Assembly: GCF_001022965.1 (NCBI RefSeq)
Contig: NZ_LECZ01000025.1
Coordinates: forward strand, 744,001-808,000
Direction: 5' to 3'
Length of the DNA: 64,000 nucleotides
Source: Enterobacter genomosp. O
GTDB taxonomy: Bacteria > Pseudomonadota > Gammaproteobacteria > Enterobacterales > Enterobacteriaceae
A program made the position numbers and the translations under genes. Positions 18,171 through 26,030 of the stretch are shown piece after piece (position 1 is the stretch's first letter; every line of letters begins with the position of its first letter). The notes under the pieces were generated by a model. That model was not told the DNA's origin, made no database searches, and was given only the letters and a program-made list of their open reading frames with translations.

Positions 18171-19551
18171 ATGCCCATCCTTTTAGCATCTCAGCCTTCG
18201 GACCACCCTCTGAGATGCAGTTCATCAGATACCTGAACATCCCCTTGTGATACTGACAAAACGTTGAACGACTCCTATCACCGACAGGCTCACCCTGTAC
18301 ACTTATGTTCTGGCATGGATCTGCACCGCAAAATGGTTGATATGCACATGTATCACAACCTGGCAGAGCAAAATTGAACGATGAACTCAATACTGCGTTA
18401 TAGTAAGGACTCTTGGAAAATGATAGCGTCTTAACCTCACCCGCACTGAACTCCGTTTCAGGATTCACCTTCTGCAACATACGGCTCTCATCGCTACCAT
18501 ATACTCGACCGTCATAATTGAAAAGAATACTGTTAAGCACGACCCCGCTTGGCGACTTTAAATCCGCATAACCACTAAAGCCGGGATTGAAGATCCTTTT
18601 AAGATGAATGGAGGCCGAATGTTCCACAACCCTTATCCCTTCATTATTCATCTTAAGGATTTCATCTATCAACGAGGCATAGAAACTGAAGTATTCCTCC
18701 ATAGAAAATGTGAACGATGCTTTTTGTGCAAACCCATAGGGACTTACAGGTCGGATAAACATGTCCTTGAGGCCAAGAGACAAGTGAGCCTGGACAATCG
18801 ATTCAGGATGCCTAATGAGATCTTTAGTAACTGTAGTAACCGTTGCAACGCGACCAGCGCCTAAAGACTGTTTGATAGCCTCTACCCCTGACACTGTTCT
18901 ACTGTACGCAAGCCCATGACCAAGAATTCGATTACTGTTGTGAACAACTTCCTCACCATCAAGCGAAACAGAGAACGTTATGTTCCTGTCTCTCGACCAT
19001 TCAAGCATATCTTCATTCAAGACAGACAGGCTTGAAGCTACCACCATCTCAAAATCGGTGCTTCCCAGCGTTTCAGCACATTGCTCATAGATAGACTGAA
19101 TTAAATCGAACCGCAAGAGTGGCTCTCCACCCTGTATCTCTATCTTGTAAGGTGGAGTTGATAGTTTTTTGATAGTAGAAATGATATCGGGGATGAGAGC
19201 GGGATCTAAATCATAACCAGAGGCGTTCACTGAAGCTCTACTGACCTGACAATACTTGCAGGTATGGTCGCAGCGTAATGTGGGCACAATCATGAAAATT
19301 GGCCTGATCGCCAGTTCATTCATCAATCGTTTTGCAAAAGCAGAACTTAAAGCATAGGGAGCAATAGCTGATGAGCTTTCGTTGGTTATGAACAGCTTGC
19401 TTTCAAGTGCGTTTGATTGTTCCGCACTGATTTGCTCATCAGAAAGATCAAGCAGCTCTTGCTCATCAATGAAGTGATGAAAACCAGCGAGGTTGCTTAT
19501 AAACACCTGTCCATTAGGCAATCTGTCAAAATTGAATGGCATCAATTCCAT
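18163..19551 (-). CDS. hxsB: His-Xaa-Ser system radical SAM maturase HxsB
   Basis: This is a 462-residue radical SAM/SPASM-type enzyme. The cluster motif is LRCDHTCKYCQVSR (Cys 94, 98, 101), followed by KIEIQGGEPLLRFDL. The C-terminal cysteines in GCDTCAYQPFCGADPC and SRSTFCQYH suit auxiliary clusters. It is the larger of two maturases that should act on HxsA. The ATG at 19551 overlaps the hxsD stop (TGATG) and has AAAGG upstream; a GTG at 19554 is an alternative. Having two distinct radical SAM enzymes on one substrate is the hallmark of this system. Confidence 0.9.
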   Translation of the reverse strand: MELMPFNFDRLPNGQVFISNLAGFHHFIDEQELLDLSDEQISAEQSNALESKLFITNESSSAIAPYALSSAFAKRLMNELAIRPIFMIVPTLRCDHTCKYCQVSRASVNASGYDLDPALIPDIISTIKKLSTPPYKIEIQGGEPLLRFDLIQSIYEQCAETLGSTDFEMVVASSLSVLNEDMLEWSRDRNITFSVSLDGEEVVHNSNRILGHGLAYSRTVSGVEAIKQSLGAGRVATVTTVTKDLIRHPESIVQAHLSLGLKDMFIRPVSPYGFAQKASFTFSMEEYFSFYASLIDEILKMNNEGIRVVEHSASIHLKRIFNPGFSGYADLKSPSGVVLNSILFNYDGRVYGSDESRMLQKVNPETEFSAGEVKTLSFSKSPYYNAVLSSSFNFALPGCDTCAYQPFCGADPCQNISVQGEPVGDRSRSTFCQYHKGMFRYLMNCISEGGPKAEMLKGWAYV

Positions 19552-19823
19552 CACGAAAGCCTTTCATCGACACTGCGAAGCACTTTATGGACAATAGAAT
19601 CTCTCAACGCCCCTGTTTTATGCTGTAGTTTTTCTCGCAAAATGTAATCATTCATCAGCCTCTCGAATTCATAGAGGCATTCGGGACTATCGTTTTCAAA
19701 AGAGATTGTCCAGGAGGATATATCTTCACAAAGTTTCCACTGAGTAAGCGAAGTCATCCAGTACAGGCTATTGCGTATAACCCATTCAGAATAAACATCT
19801 TTTTTTAACACCCTTTCGCACAT
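19551..19823 (-). CDS. hxsD: His-Xaa-Ser system protein HxsD
   Basis: This 90-residue protein is the first gene of the hxs operon. It matches HxsD in size and position, and in motifs such as VYSEWVIRNSLYW and the acidic C-terminal helix. It lacks membrane or signal segments. In other radical SAM peptide systems a small partner presents the substrate peptide; a similar job here is inference. Two start codons are possible: ATG at 19829 lies only 2-3 bases from the GTGGGG ribosome site, while ATG at 19823 has normal spacing, so 19823 is chosen. Confidence 0.8.
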   Translation of the reverse strand: MCERVLKKDVYSEWVIRNSLYWMTSLTQWKLCEDISSWTISFENDSPECLYEFERLMNDYILREKLQHKTGALRDSIVHKVLRSVDERLS

Positions 19824-19861
19824 TGCCATTGCCCCACAAAACTAATAATCACAATCAGCAA

Positions 19862-19875
19862 CCGCTTTAAAGCGG
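19862..19875. promoter_or_regulatory. 14-bp perfect palindrome in the hxs leader
   Basis: CCGCTTTAAAGCGG is a perfect palindrome about 39 bp upstream of the chosen hxsD start. Read on the plus strand it is followed by ATTTTT, so it could also terminate plus-strand transcription. As the hxs genes start just downstream on the minus strand, an operator or leader hairpin is the more useful reading (inference). Confidence 0.4.
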
Positions 19876-20038
19876 ATTTTTCCTATAGAAATGAGGATAC
19901 ACCATTCAATTAATATGTTACAAGATGTTAGCAACTGAATGGCAATTCCGAAAAAAGATGCTGCTTATCCTATGATAATCAATAATGTTTTCTGATTTTC
20001 ATATGCCGCTTGAACCGGCAAACAGCTAAGAAGCTAAC

Positions 20039-20240
20039 ATGACGTTAAAACGCATGGGTTTCAAAGAGTTGTTAGTGGCTCATAGCATGAGATGTATCCC
20101 GTCAGTAATCACAATGCGAAAGGATTGTGTGCTGACTTAATCGAAGAGCGTGGACCAGTAGCGTTGGCACCATTGATGTCAGGGAAGCCTACACTCGCTT
20201 TCAATACGTTGAGCAACTTAGAGAGATTATGAGCTGTTGG
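20039..20240 (+). pseudogene. Decayed P4-type integrase, C-terminal relic
   Basis: Three reading frames in succession give recognisable pieces of a tyrosine integrase C-terminus. LKRMGFKELLVAHSMR (from 20039) corresponds to the family's LKRMGxxxxxxxHGxR region. NAKGLCADLIEER (from 20113) follows in a second frame. EAYTRFQYVEQLREIMSCW (from 20184) corresponds to the catalytic-Tyr YNRxxYLExRRxxMxWW segment in a third frame. At least two frameshifts and loss of the rest of the gene show it is dead. It implies an older island or an earlier attachment end here. It accounts for part of the gap 19830-20507, whose remainder shows no gene. Confidence 0.7.
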
Positions 20241-20507
20241 GGGTGTGTATGAACATCTTACTTCTTATGAGAGGACAAGTATGGGCGCAATTCTTATCAA
20301 CGCAAGCATAAGCTATAAGCGAATGATGCAGCAGTACCATTTTTCAGTGATTAAACTGTTGAAATTCATGAACAAAGTGTTTACTTAGTAGGTTCTAGTT
20401 TACTGATGGGATACATATCGTTATTTACTATAAAGAATCTGGTGGGTAGGAAAGCGATTAAGATGTATGGTAAGTTAATCTTCTAAGGTAGGCAGAGGGA
20501 ACTAACA

Positions 20508-21020
20508 TTGAACAATAACAAGAAAAAATATATTAGAACTATTGCAAGAGTAATTCTAAGTATCTTAGGCACTTTTTTCATTATCATTATAGTTTCTGCT
20601 ATTTTTAACATAACTTTGATTACTGAATACCCCAAGACTTATTTGAGCACGACATTACTGATGACATCATCATTAACATATTTTGTCTGTTATATAAGAA
20701 AGTCATACAAGTATTTTAATGATTTTATTTTAGCATTATCTGCCGGGGTTGTAGCATTGGTTTATTTATTAACAGGCAGTAAAGATCTTGATCTATTACC
20801 TCCGGCTGATTTATTAGAAAAGGATAGACTCACATTCTTTCTCATAGTATTGAAATTTATGGTTATTGCCAACAGTCTTATTTCTAAAATCTTACTAACC
20901 TTCCATGATTTCTTAAAAGAACGAAAAACTGAAAAAGAAAGCTTCAAAAATTTAAATTTCACGAAAAGAGTTATATTATTTTACCGTAAATACTTCTTCA
21001 AGAAAAAAATCAAACAATAG
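20508..21020 (+). CDS. Hypothetical inner-membrane protein (4 TM)
   Basis: I do not recognise this 170-residue protein. It has about four hydrophobic segments (roughly residues 10-32, 43-62, 71-90 and 105-128), a Lys-rich N-terminus and a strongly basic C-terminal tail. The start must be TTG at 20508, preceded by CAGAGGG, because no ATG occurs before the second membrane segment. It is very AT-rich. No partner overlaps it on the same strand; the NdpA-like gene starts 470 bp downstream behind its own candidate promoter. Confidence 0.6.
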   Translation: MNNNKKKYIRTIARVILSILGTFFIIIIVSAIFNITLITEYPKTYLSTTLLMTSSLTYFVCYIRKSYKYFNDFILALSAGVVALVYLLTGSKDLDLLPPADLLEKDRLTFFLIVLKFMVIANSLISKILLTFHDFLKERKTEKESFKNLNFTKRVILFYRKYFFKKKIKQ

Positions 21021-21170
21021 AACTATCATCATCGGGATAAGTATTATATCAATCCATATAACACTTGCATTAAAAAAAGCAATAAATGTATTTTGACTAC
21101 TTAATGTCATTATGGATATAAGATTTACAATAATAAAACAAAGGGTTTTTTTACTCAATTTCATATTCAT
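20976..21170 (-). CDS. Possible small membrane protein
   Basis: This 64-residue frame encodes two hydrophobic helices (LCFIIVNLISIMTL and ASVIWIDIILIPMMIVLLF) and has a well-spaced AGAGG site 6 bases before its ATG. It overlaps the 3' end of the convergent membrane-protein gene by 45 bp. AT-rich DNA gives such frames by chance, so it is a weak call. A small toxin-like or accessory membrane peptide is possible. Confidence 0.35.
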   Translation of the reverse strand: MNMKLSKKTLCFIIVNLISIMTLSSQNTFIAFFNASVIWIDIILIPMMIVLLFDFFLEEVFTVK

Positions 21171-21370
21171 ATAAAACCTCTCTTTAATTAATTCATGTTT
21201 TCATATATTAATTAGCATTAAATTATCAATTATTCAAATATTTGTTCTGAAACTTAAAATCATGAAAATAGATTAAATTAACATAATATTCCTTAAGGTA
21301 CTTATATCTAACTTTAATTTAATAATATGAATATAATAACTATCTATCCTTGTTAGTAAAATTGCCTATT

Positions 21371-21400
21371 TTGACCAAGATCATAAATTTTCACTATGTT
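21371..21400 (+). promoter_or_regulatory. Candidate promoter of the NdpA-like operon
   Basis: TTGACC (21371-21376) and TATGTT (21395-21400) are separated by 18 bp, about 90 bp before the NdpA-like start. A 6-bp inverted repeat, ATCCTT/AAGGAT (21430-21444), lies just downstream. The rest of the AT-rich gap 21171-21491 shows no gene. Confidence 0.35.
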
Positions 21401-21491
21401 ATGTTGTTGATTTTCACCGCTATGATAAAATCCTTATCAAGGATGCACCTCTATATAACATCAATCAATATCAATGGGTTAGGAGTTAACA

Positions 21492-22586
21492 TTGGCTTCT
21501 TTACAAGTTTTGAATGCTATAGCAGTTAGAATCACACCTCCTGAGGGCGAGCAGAAGGATTGGTCCTACAAGCTTGGTGCCCTTTGGCCATGTGATCAGG
21601 ATGAGGTAATCACATTCACAACAAAAGTAGATGCAAGATTTCAAAGAAGCAGTAAGTCTTACGCTAAGTTTCAAAAACCTTATCCAGGAAGCTCTTTCCC
21701 CTCTAAGCTAACTAATTTTTTAGAGAAACGAACCTCATTTGAAGTTTTTGTAGATGACTTTATTCAAAAGAAATTAATTATCTCAGCGAAGCAATCCAGA
21801 GCAAGTAATGGTGCAATTCTGGTGTTTACTCATTATCAGCTTCAACATGAAGATGATGAAGGTAATATACATAAAGACTTTGAAAGGCTTTTAGTTTTAA
21901 TGCTGAAAAATACAGATGCATTAAGATTTAAAGAAAACTTGCAACTAAATCCTGTCGATATTATTGATTTGGATAAGTTTTTACAGGGTGCAAGAGTTGA
22001 TATAACCAGGTTCATGTCAGAAGATGACGAAGATGATGATAAAAACAACCTTTGCTTTATTCGCGGAACTGGTGATGTTAGGAAATATTTTACGGAATCA
22101 ATAGGTGCCGAAGATATTATTTCAAATAAAACCAGTAGCGAACAATGCATTAAAGCTTTAGAAGAGTTTTCTCATCAAAAAGATTTTGGTCGTGCTTTAC
22201 GAGAAAAAATAGAATCTAAGGTTCAAGAATTATTTAATAATTGCAAACGTGGTCAATCTATAACTTTAGATAAGATTCAAACGCAGATTGACGCAATAAT
22301 CCCTGTAGATTTAGCAGAGCATAAAAATACCTTTGTCGATTTCGTAAATGAAAATGGTTTTGAAGTTAACGAAGAATTTGAAGTTTCAGCAAGTGATAAA
22401 AAACAATATGAATGGTTAGATATTGAAACCAGCATTGCTAAAATGAGTGTAAAAAAACATCAGATAGGTCTTCCTGGCTCAAATAGACCTATCGTTTTTG
22501 ACGCAGAAACAAATGAAGTGAAACTGACTCAAAAAATTGATGATCCAATAATCATTGCTCGATTAAAAGAACTTGCAAATGAATAA
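21492..22586 (+). CDS. NdpA/YejK-like nucleoid-associated protein
   Basis: This 364-residue protein is a divergent member of the 37-kDa nucleoid-associated protein family (YejK, about 335 aa). Matching blocks are LVFTHYQLQ..., LLVLMLKNTDALRFKENLQLNP, DIIDLDKFLQGARVDIT and LCFIRGTGDVRKYF; an acidic insert (SEDDEDDDK) interrupts the middle. The family binds nucleoid DNA. The start is a TTG at 21492 behind TTAGGAG; this is unusual but well placed. It overlaps the next gene by 8 bp (ATGAATAA), so the two are translationally coupled. An island copy paired with a membrane protein, distinct from housekeeping yejK, suggests a role in defence or element control (inference). Confidence 0.8.
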   Translation: MASLQVLNAIAVRITPPEGEQKDWSYKLGALWPCDQDEVITFTTKVDARFQRSSKSYAKFQKPYPGSSFPSKLTNFLEKRTSFEVFVDDFIQKKLIISAKQSRASNGAILVFTHYQLQHEDDEGNIHKDFERLLVLMLKNTDALRFKENLQLNPVDIIDLDKFLQGARVDITRFMSEDDEDDDKNNLCFIRGTGDVRKYFTESIGAEDIISNKTSSEQCIKALEEFSHQKDFGRALREKIESKVQELFNNCKRGQSITLDKIQTQIDAIIPVDLAEHKNTFVDFVNENGFEVNEEFEVSASDKKQYEWLDIETSIAKMSVKKHQIGLPGSNRPIVFDAETNEVKLTQKIDDPIIIARLKELANE

Positions 22587-23823
22587 TCAAGAAATTATTA
22601 ACCTCCTGCTTAAGGTCAAGCAAGAGGTTATAAAGATTGAGTTTGATAACCCATACCATGTATGGGTTTTTGATAATTCCTCTTATTCAAAGATAGAGGA
22701 TGATATTACTCGTCTGCAAGAAATTGCCTGTCTAGAATTAGAAAAAACTAAACGAGCAGAACAAACAAAAGTAACGCTATTATTAACTACAGATATATGC
22801 TGGTATTCTTCTGTTGATGACTATTTCAAAGCTTTAAGGTTAAGAATAAAAAACAACAAAGAAAACATTGATGGCTTTTACATAGAAAATCTGCAACAAG
22901 AAGAAATTGAAAGCATTTCAAATTCATCAAAAGCATATATACAATGGTGTGAGATCTTTTCGAAAATATCAGACCATGTAGAATATGACGACTCCAATGC
23001 ATGGCCAAGTTATATATTTGTAATGGAGGGTGGTAAATCTAAGAAGATAACGACTTATAATCTTCCATTAAAGAACATTGAAAAGGACTTCCTAAATTCA
23101 ATTGATATTAGTCCATGTGATGTATCAACGCTAACAAGCGTCGATCTACACTCATATGAAAGAAAGTTAGTTTTAAGATCATCACTGATTGAACTTTACA
23201 ATGATTCAAATGATAAAATTTCATTCCTTAGTTCAATATTACAATCACCTAAAAAGCTTTGGGATTTATTTTCAATAAATTATGAAATATATATCAACAA
23301 ATATTCCATAAACAAAATAATACATGAGGTCGAAACGCAAAAATTAGACTTCCTCTCGAAGCTGAACTCACTTGTTCAGGAGCATCAGACTAAATCTCTA
23401 TCAATTCCAGCCGTTCTGGTTAGCACCGCCATAATTAAAGGCTGGACACCTTCGGGTCTCTTACTTATTTTTATAGCGATGCTTCTTACATGTGCTGTTG
23501 TCATTTTAGGTATTCGTAATGCAAGAAATTCACTTGCAGATATAATTGAATCATCGAATACAACAATGGTTCTTTTTACAAAGGAAAACGTTGATGAAAA
23601 TGATGCTGCATTAACTAAAAAAATAAACCAGATTACAACAGATGCTGTTGAGAAGCTTAAAATTAAAAAGAGAAGTGCTGAAAAGACCTTAACGATACTG
23701 GAAGGTTTAGTTTTCTTCGGTGTATCGGTTTGGACGATGTTTGTATTGTATCAATTCAAAGATGACATAATTTCTAAAGCATTAACTATAATCCAATCAG
23801 TAAAAGACTCCCTTCCTAATTAA
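22579..23823 (+). CDS. Membrane protein coupled to the NdpA-like protein
   Basis: I do not recognise this family. The 414 residues comprise a soluble N-terminal domain of about 265 residues, rich in charged helices, then two hydrophobic segments (about 275-315: IPAVLVSTAIIKG and GLLLIFIAMLLTCAVVILGI), a charged helical stretch (about 320-370) and a last membrane segment (LEGLVFFGVSVWTMFVLY, about 375-395). ATG 22579 lies inside the end of the NdpA-like gene; an upstream TTG is ignored. Pairing a DNA-binding protein with a membrane effector recalls the architecture of Kiwa (KwaA/KwaB) but the proteins are not the same. A strong terminator follows directly. Confidence 0.65.
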   Translation: MNNQEIINLLLKVKQEVIKIEFDNPYHVWVFDNSSYSKIEDDITRLQEIACLELEKTKRAEQTKVTLLLTTDICWYSSVDDYFKALRLRIKNNKENIDGFYIENLQQEEIESISNSSKAYIQWCEIFSKISDHVEYDDSNAWPSYIFVMEGGKSKKITTYNLPLKNIEKDFLNSIDISPCDVSTLTSVDLHSYERKLVLRSSLIELYNDSNDKISFLSSILQSPKKLWDLFSINYEIYINKYSINKIIHEVETQKLDFLSKLNSLVQEHQTKSLSIPAVLVSTAIIKGWTPSGLLLIFIAMLLTCAVVILGIRNARNSLADIIESSNTTMVLFTKENVDENDAALTKKINQITTDAVEKLKIKKRSAEKTLTILEGLVFFGVSVWTMFVLYQFKDDIISKALTIIQSVKDSLPN

Positions 23824-23824
23824 G

Positions 23825-23880
23825 CAAGGGCTAACTCTACGAAGCGCTACGCTGCTTCTTCGAGTTCTCCCTTGTTTTTT
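23825..23880 (+). terminator. Terminator of the NdpA-like operon
   Basis: CAAGGG (23825-23830) pairs with CCCTTG (23869-23874), with further pairing AACTC/GAGTT and a GAAGC-rich inner part, followed by TTTTTT (23875-23880). It lies two bases after the stop codon and separates this operon from the mobilization genes. Confidence 0.85.
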
Positions 23881-23960
23881 CGCCCTTTGGTTGAAAAAAA
23901 TTAAAAGCAAAATCAACACACTGCATTGACATTATTAGTTCCTATCATATAAATAAATTA

Positions 23961-23977
23961 AGCATAAGGAATATGCT
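23961..23977. promoter_or_regulatory. Inverted repeat upstream of mobC
   Basis: AGCATA (23961-23966) and TATGCT (23972-23977) flank AGGAA; AT-rich bases either side extend the symmetry imperfectly. It lies 30 bp before the MobC start. It could be a MobC operator or part of an oriT, which often sits upstream of mob genes. No nic consensus can be identified by eye. Confidence 0.4.
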
Positions 23978-24006
23978 TTTATTTAATTATATGAAAAGGA
24001 GTTCAT

Positions 24007-24447
24007 ATGGTCGCAAGTAATACTTTTAATAAGATCGTTGTGAGTAAGCATTCTCATAATGGAAGCGTTAACGAAGCGAAGTTCTCGCACAACAAGATTC
24101 GTTCTCATTGCGTCAGTGTCAGATTAAATGATGAAGAGCTAACGCTTCTCAATGAGAGACGTGGCCGTCATCGTAAAGGCGAATGGCTTCGTATGGCGCT
24201 TCTGCATAACCTCCCCTTTGTTATTCCATCGATTAATCTCGAAGCATGGAAATCGCTGAGCGAAATTTCACAGAAGCTGAACAAGCTTGTCGCTCATCTG
24301 GATAATAAAAGCCAGTGTAGCTCTCTGACGCACACAGAACTATTCGCAGTGAAGCGCCAGATATCTGAGCTTCGCATGAAGCTGATCACAGCCGACCTAT
24401 GGAGATCACCTTCTGATGAAGGGAATGCAAAAAATCAGCAGGGGTAA
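24007..24447 (+). CDS. MobC-like mobilization accessory protein
   Basis: This 146-residue protein has a ribbon-helix-helix-like core (CVSVRLNDEELTLLNERRGRHRKGEWLRMALLHN split over residues about 37-70) followed by a helical region (LEAWKSLSEISQKLNKLVAHLD). This matches the MobC/relaxosome accessory family that bends oriT DNA and helps the relaxase nick. The start has AAGGAG in front. The last 32 bp overlap the relaxase gene, so the two are coupled. Both genes are unusually rich in the hexamer GAAGCG/CGCTTC. Confidence 0.75.
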   Translation: MVASNTFNKIVVSKHSHNGSVNEAKFSHNKIRSHCVSVRLNDEELTLLNERRGRHRKGEWLRMALLHNLPFVIPSINLEAWKSLSEISQKLNKLVAHLDNKSQCSSLTHTELFAVKRQISELRMKLITADLWRSPSDEGNAKNQQG

Positions 24448-25720
24448 AAACTTCTCTGGTGTCGTTCTCTACGCATTAAAGCCAGGCTCTCACCATAAAT
24501 GCACACCTTATGTCATTGGTGGGAATATGGATGGAAGTGATGCTGGAGATCTAATAGCTGAATTTGATGCTACAAAAACGCTTCGCCCGGATGTTGCTAA
24601 ACCCGTCTGGCACAATTCGCTTCGCTTGCCGAAAAACGAAGCGCTGACAGATGCTCAGTGGTCAGGGATTGCTGATGATTACATGTCCCGAATGGGCTTC
24701 TCTGAAACGCACCTCAGATGCTATGTCCTTCATGATGATGCGGCCGGCCAGCACATCCACATTATTGCCAGTCGTATAGATCTATCCAATAGAAGCCTTT
24801 ACTTGGGCAAAAATGAAAACCTCATCAGCACCCGTATCATCCAACAGTTAGAAATAGATCACCATCTGACCAAAACCAAAGGGCCAGAATTGGTAGCATC
24901 ACCATCTCCAGCTTCGCTATCCAGAAAATCCCTGCCCCAAAAACCGATAATCGCAATACCGAAGCCTAAAAAGCTATCGCGTAACGAAGCGATGATGGAG
25001 AAGTATAAAGGAGAGCTATCACCCAAATCGGTTATCCAGGAAGCTCTGGAAGCATTACTTGTCGATAAACCATCCACCACTGATTTCGTGATGCAGCTTG
25101 CCGCCAACAATATCAAAGCGCTTCCGAATATTGCCTCAACAGGGAAAATGAATGGGTTTTCATTCGAATATCAGGGGATTGCTTTCAAAGCTTCGCAGTT
25201 AGGTAAAGGTTATTCCTGGTCTGCCTTACAAAACAGGCTAGATTACCAGCCGGAACGCGACAATGCTTTCCTGTTTGCATTGAAAATGCCCTCAGTCAGT
25301 AAGGCATCGGTTAGCGAAGCGCCTGATAGTGCCATAGCAACACATCCCCATGAAATCACAACAGAAGACGTTAACAGTCCTGTCGAATCGCTTATCCTCG
25401 ATAAACGAGCTGCTGGTCAGGACGAATACACTAACGCTTCTGTAAAGCAGTTTCACTTAGAAGATGGTGCTGGTGCTAAAGAATCGTTAAAAGAAGCCCC
25501 CGACCGAAGCTATGCAGTTTCAGCCTTCAGGTGGTTGGAATACATCCCCTACCTCGATTTAATTTATCGTATGTTGAAAAATCTCAAAATACCAACCCTT
25601 AAACGCCCTAGAAAACACAAAACCATCACTGGCGTGAGAGTGGTAGAGATTATGCCTATCCCCCAAAAAACTCTCATCGAATCACCACCTCAATCCAGAA
25701 GAGCATCGCTTTCGATGTAA
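24416..25720 (+). CDS. MOBP-type relaxase (MobA/VirD2-like)
   Basis: This is the DNA-nicking relaxase that would start conjugative transfer of the island. Of 434 residues, the first 130 or so form the nuclease domain. A likely catalytic Tyr19 lies in FSGVVLYALK; the metal-binding motif III is VLHDDAAGQHIHIIASR (His 106, 113, 115). The remaining 300 residues are a lower-complexity tail with a DUF-like region (residues about 200-290) and no primase or helicase motifs. Length is short for a relaxase with accessory domains but normal for small mobilizable elements. No coupling protein or mating-pair genes are in the island, so a helper plasmid would be needed (inference). Confidence 0.8.
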   Translation: MKGMQKISRGKNFSGVVLYALKPGSHHKCTPYVIGGNMDGSDAGDLIAEFDATKTLRPDVAKPVWHNSLRLPKNEALTDAQWSGIADDYMSRMGFSETHLRCYVLHDDAAGQHIHIIASRIDLSNRSLYLGKNENLISTRIIQQLEIDHHLTKTKGPELVASPSPASLSRKSLPQKPIIAIPKPKKLSRNEAMMEKYKGELSPKSVIQEALEALLVDKPSTTDFVMQLAANNIKALPNIASTGKMNGFSFEYQGIAFKASQLGKGYSWSALQNRLDYQPERDNAFLFALKMPSVSKASVSEAPDSAIATHPHEITTEDVNSPVESLILDKRAAGQDEYTNASVKQFHLEDGAGAKESLKEAPDRSYAVSAFRWLEYIPYLDLIYRMLKNLKIPTLKRPRKHKTITGVRVVEIMPIPQKTLIESPPQSRRASLSM

Positions 25721-25738
25721 GGCTGGCAAGCCTTTTTT
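25719..25738 (+). terminator. Terminator of the mob operon
   Basis: AAGGCT (25719-25724) pairs with AGCCTT (25729-25734) around GGCA and is followed by TTTT. It overlaps the relaxase stop codon. Confidence 0.75.
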
Positions 25739-25751
25739 GATTAATATAGCC

Positions 25752-25830
25752 CAACACATTGATCGTTTATACCGATCGATAATCTAGTGTTGATAGTCTA
25801 TACCTATCATTAATTCATAATCGATCGGTA
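25752..25830. repeat. Nested inverted repeats downstream of the relaxase gene
   Basis: Three inverted pairs interlock in 80 bp: CAACAC/GTGTTG (25752-25757, 25787-25792), TACCGATCGAT/ATCGATCGGTA (25770-25780, 25820-25830, perfect 11-bp arms) and TGATAG/CTATCA (25791-25796, 25804-25809). The density of symmetry beside mob genes makes this a candidate oriT or a regulator-binding array. The rest of the gap 25721-26030 has no gene. Confidence 0.5.
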
Positions 25831-26030
25831 CAAGTGATTTGCGTTTCTTACGAACTAAGTCAAAATGTCAATTTACATGCAATCATCTAACGATATGATT
25901 TAGCTAGTCTATTTACTTATTCATTAGCTCAAACGCAGGGTTTGAAATGGCAACTACCATCTCAACTGTAAGCTTGGACGGTTTCATACATCACCGAATA
26001 TGACTTCATTTTGAACACTAAGGAACTTGT

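Noticed and set aside
20281..20389. Short frame beginning ATGGGCGCAATT after the integrase relic
   Set aside because: Thirty-five residues, no ribosome site of note and no recognisable similarity; treated as non-coding.
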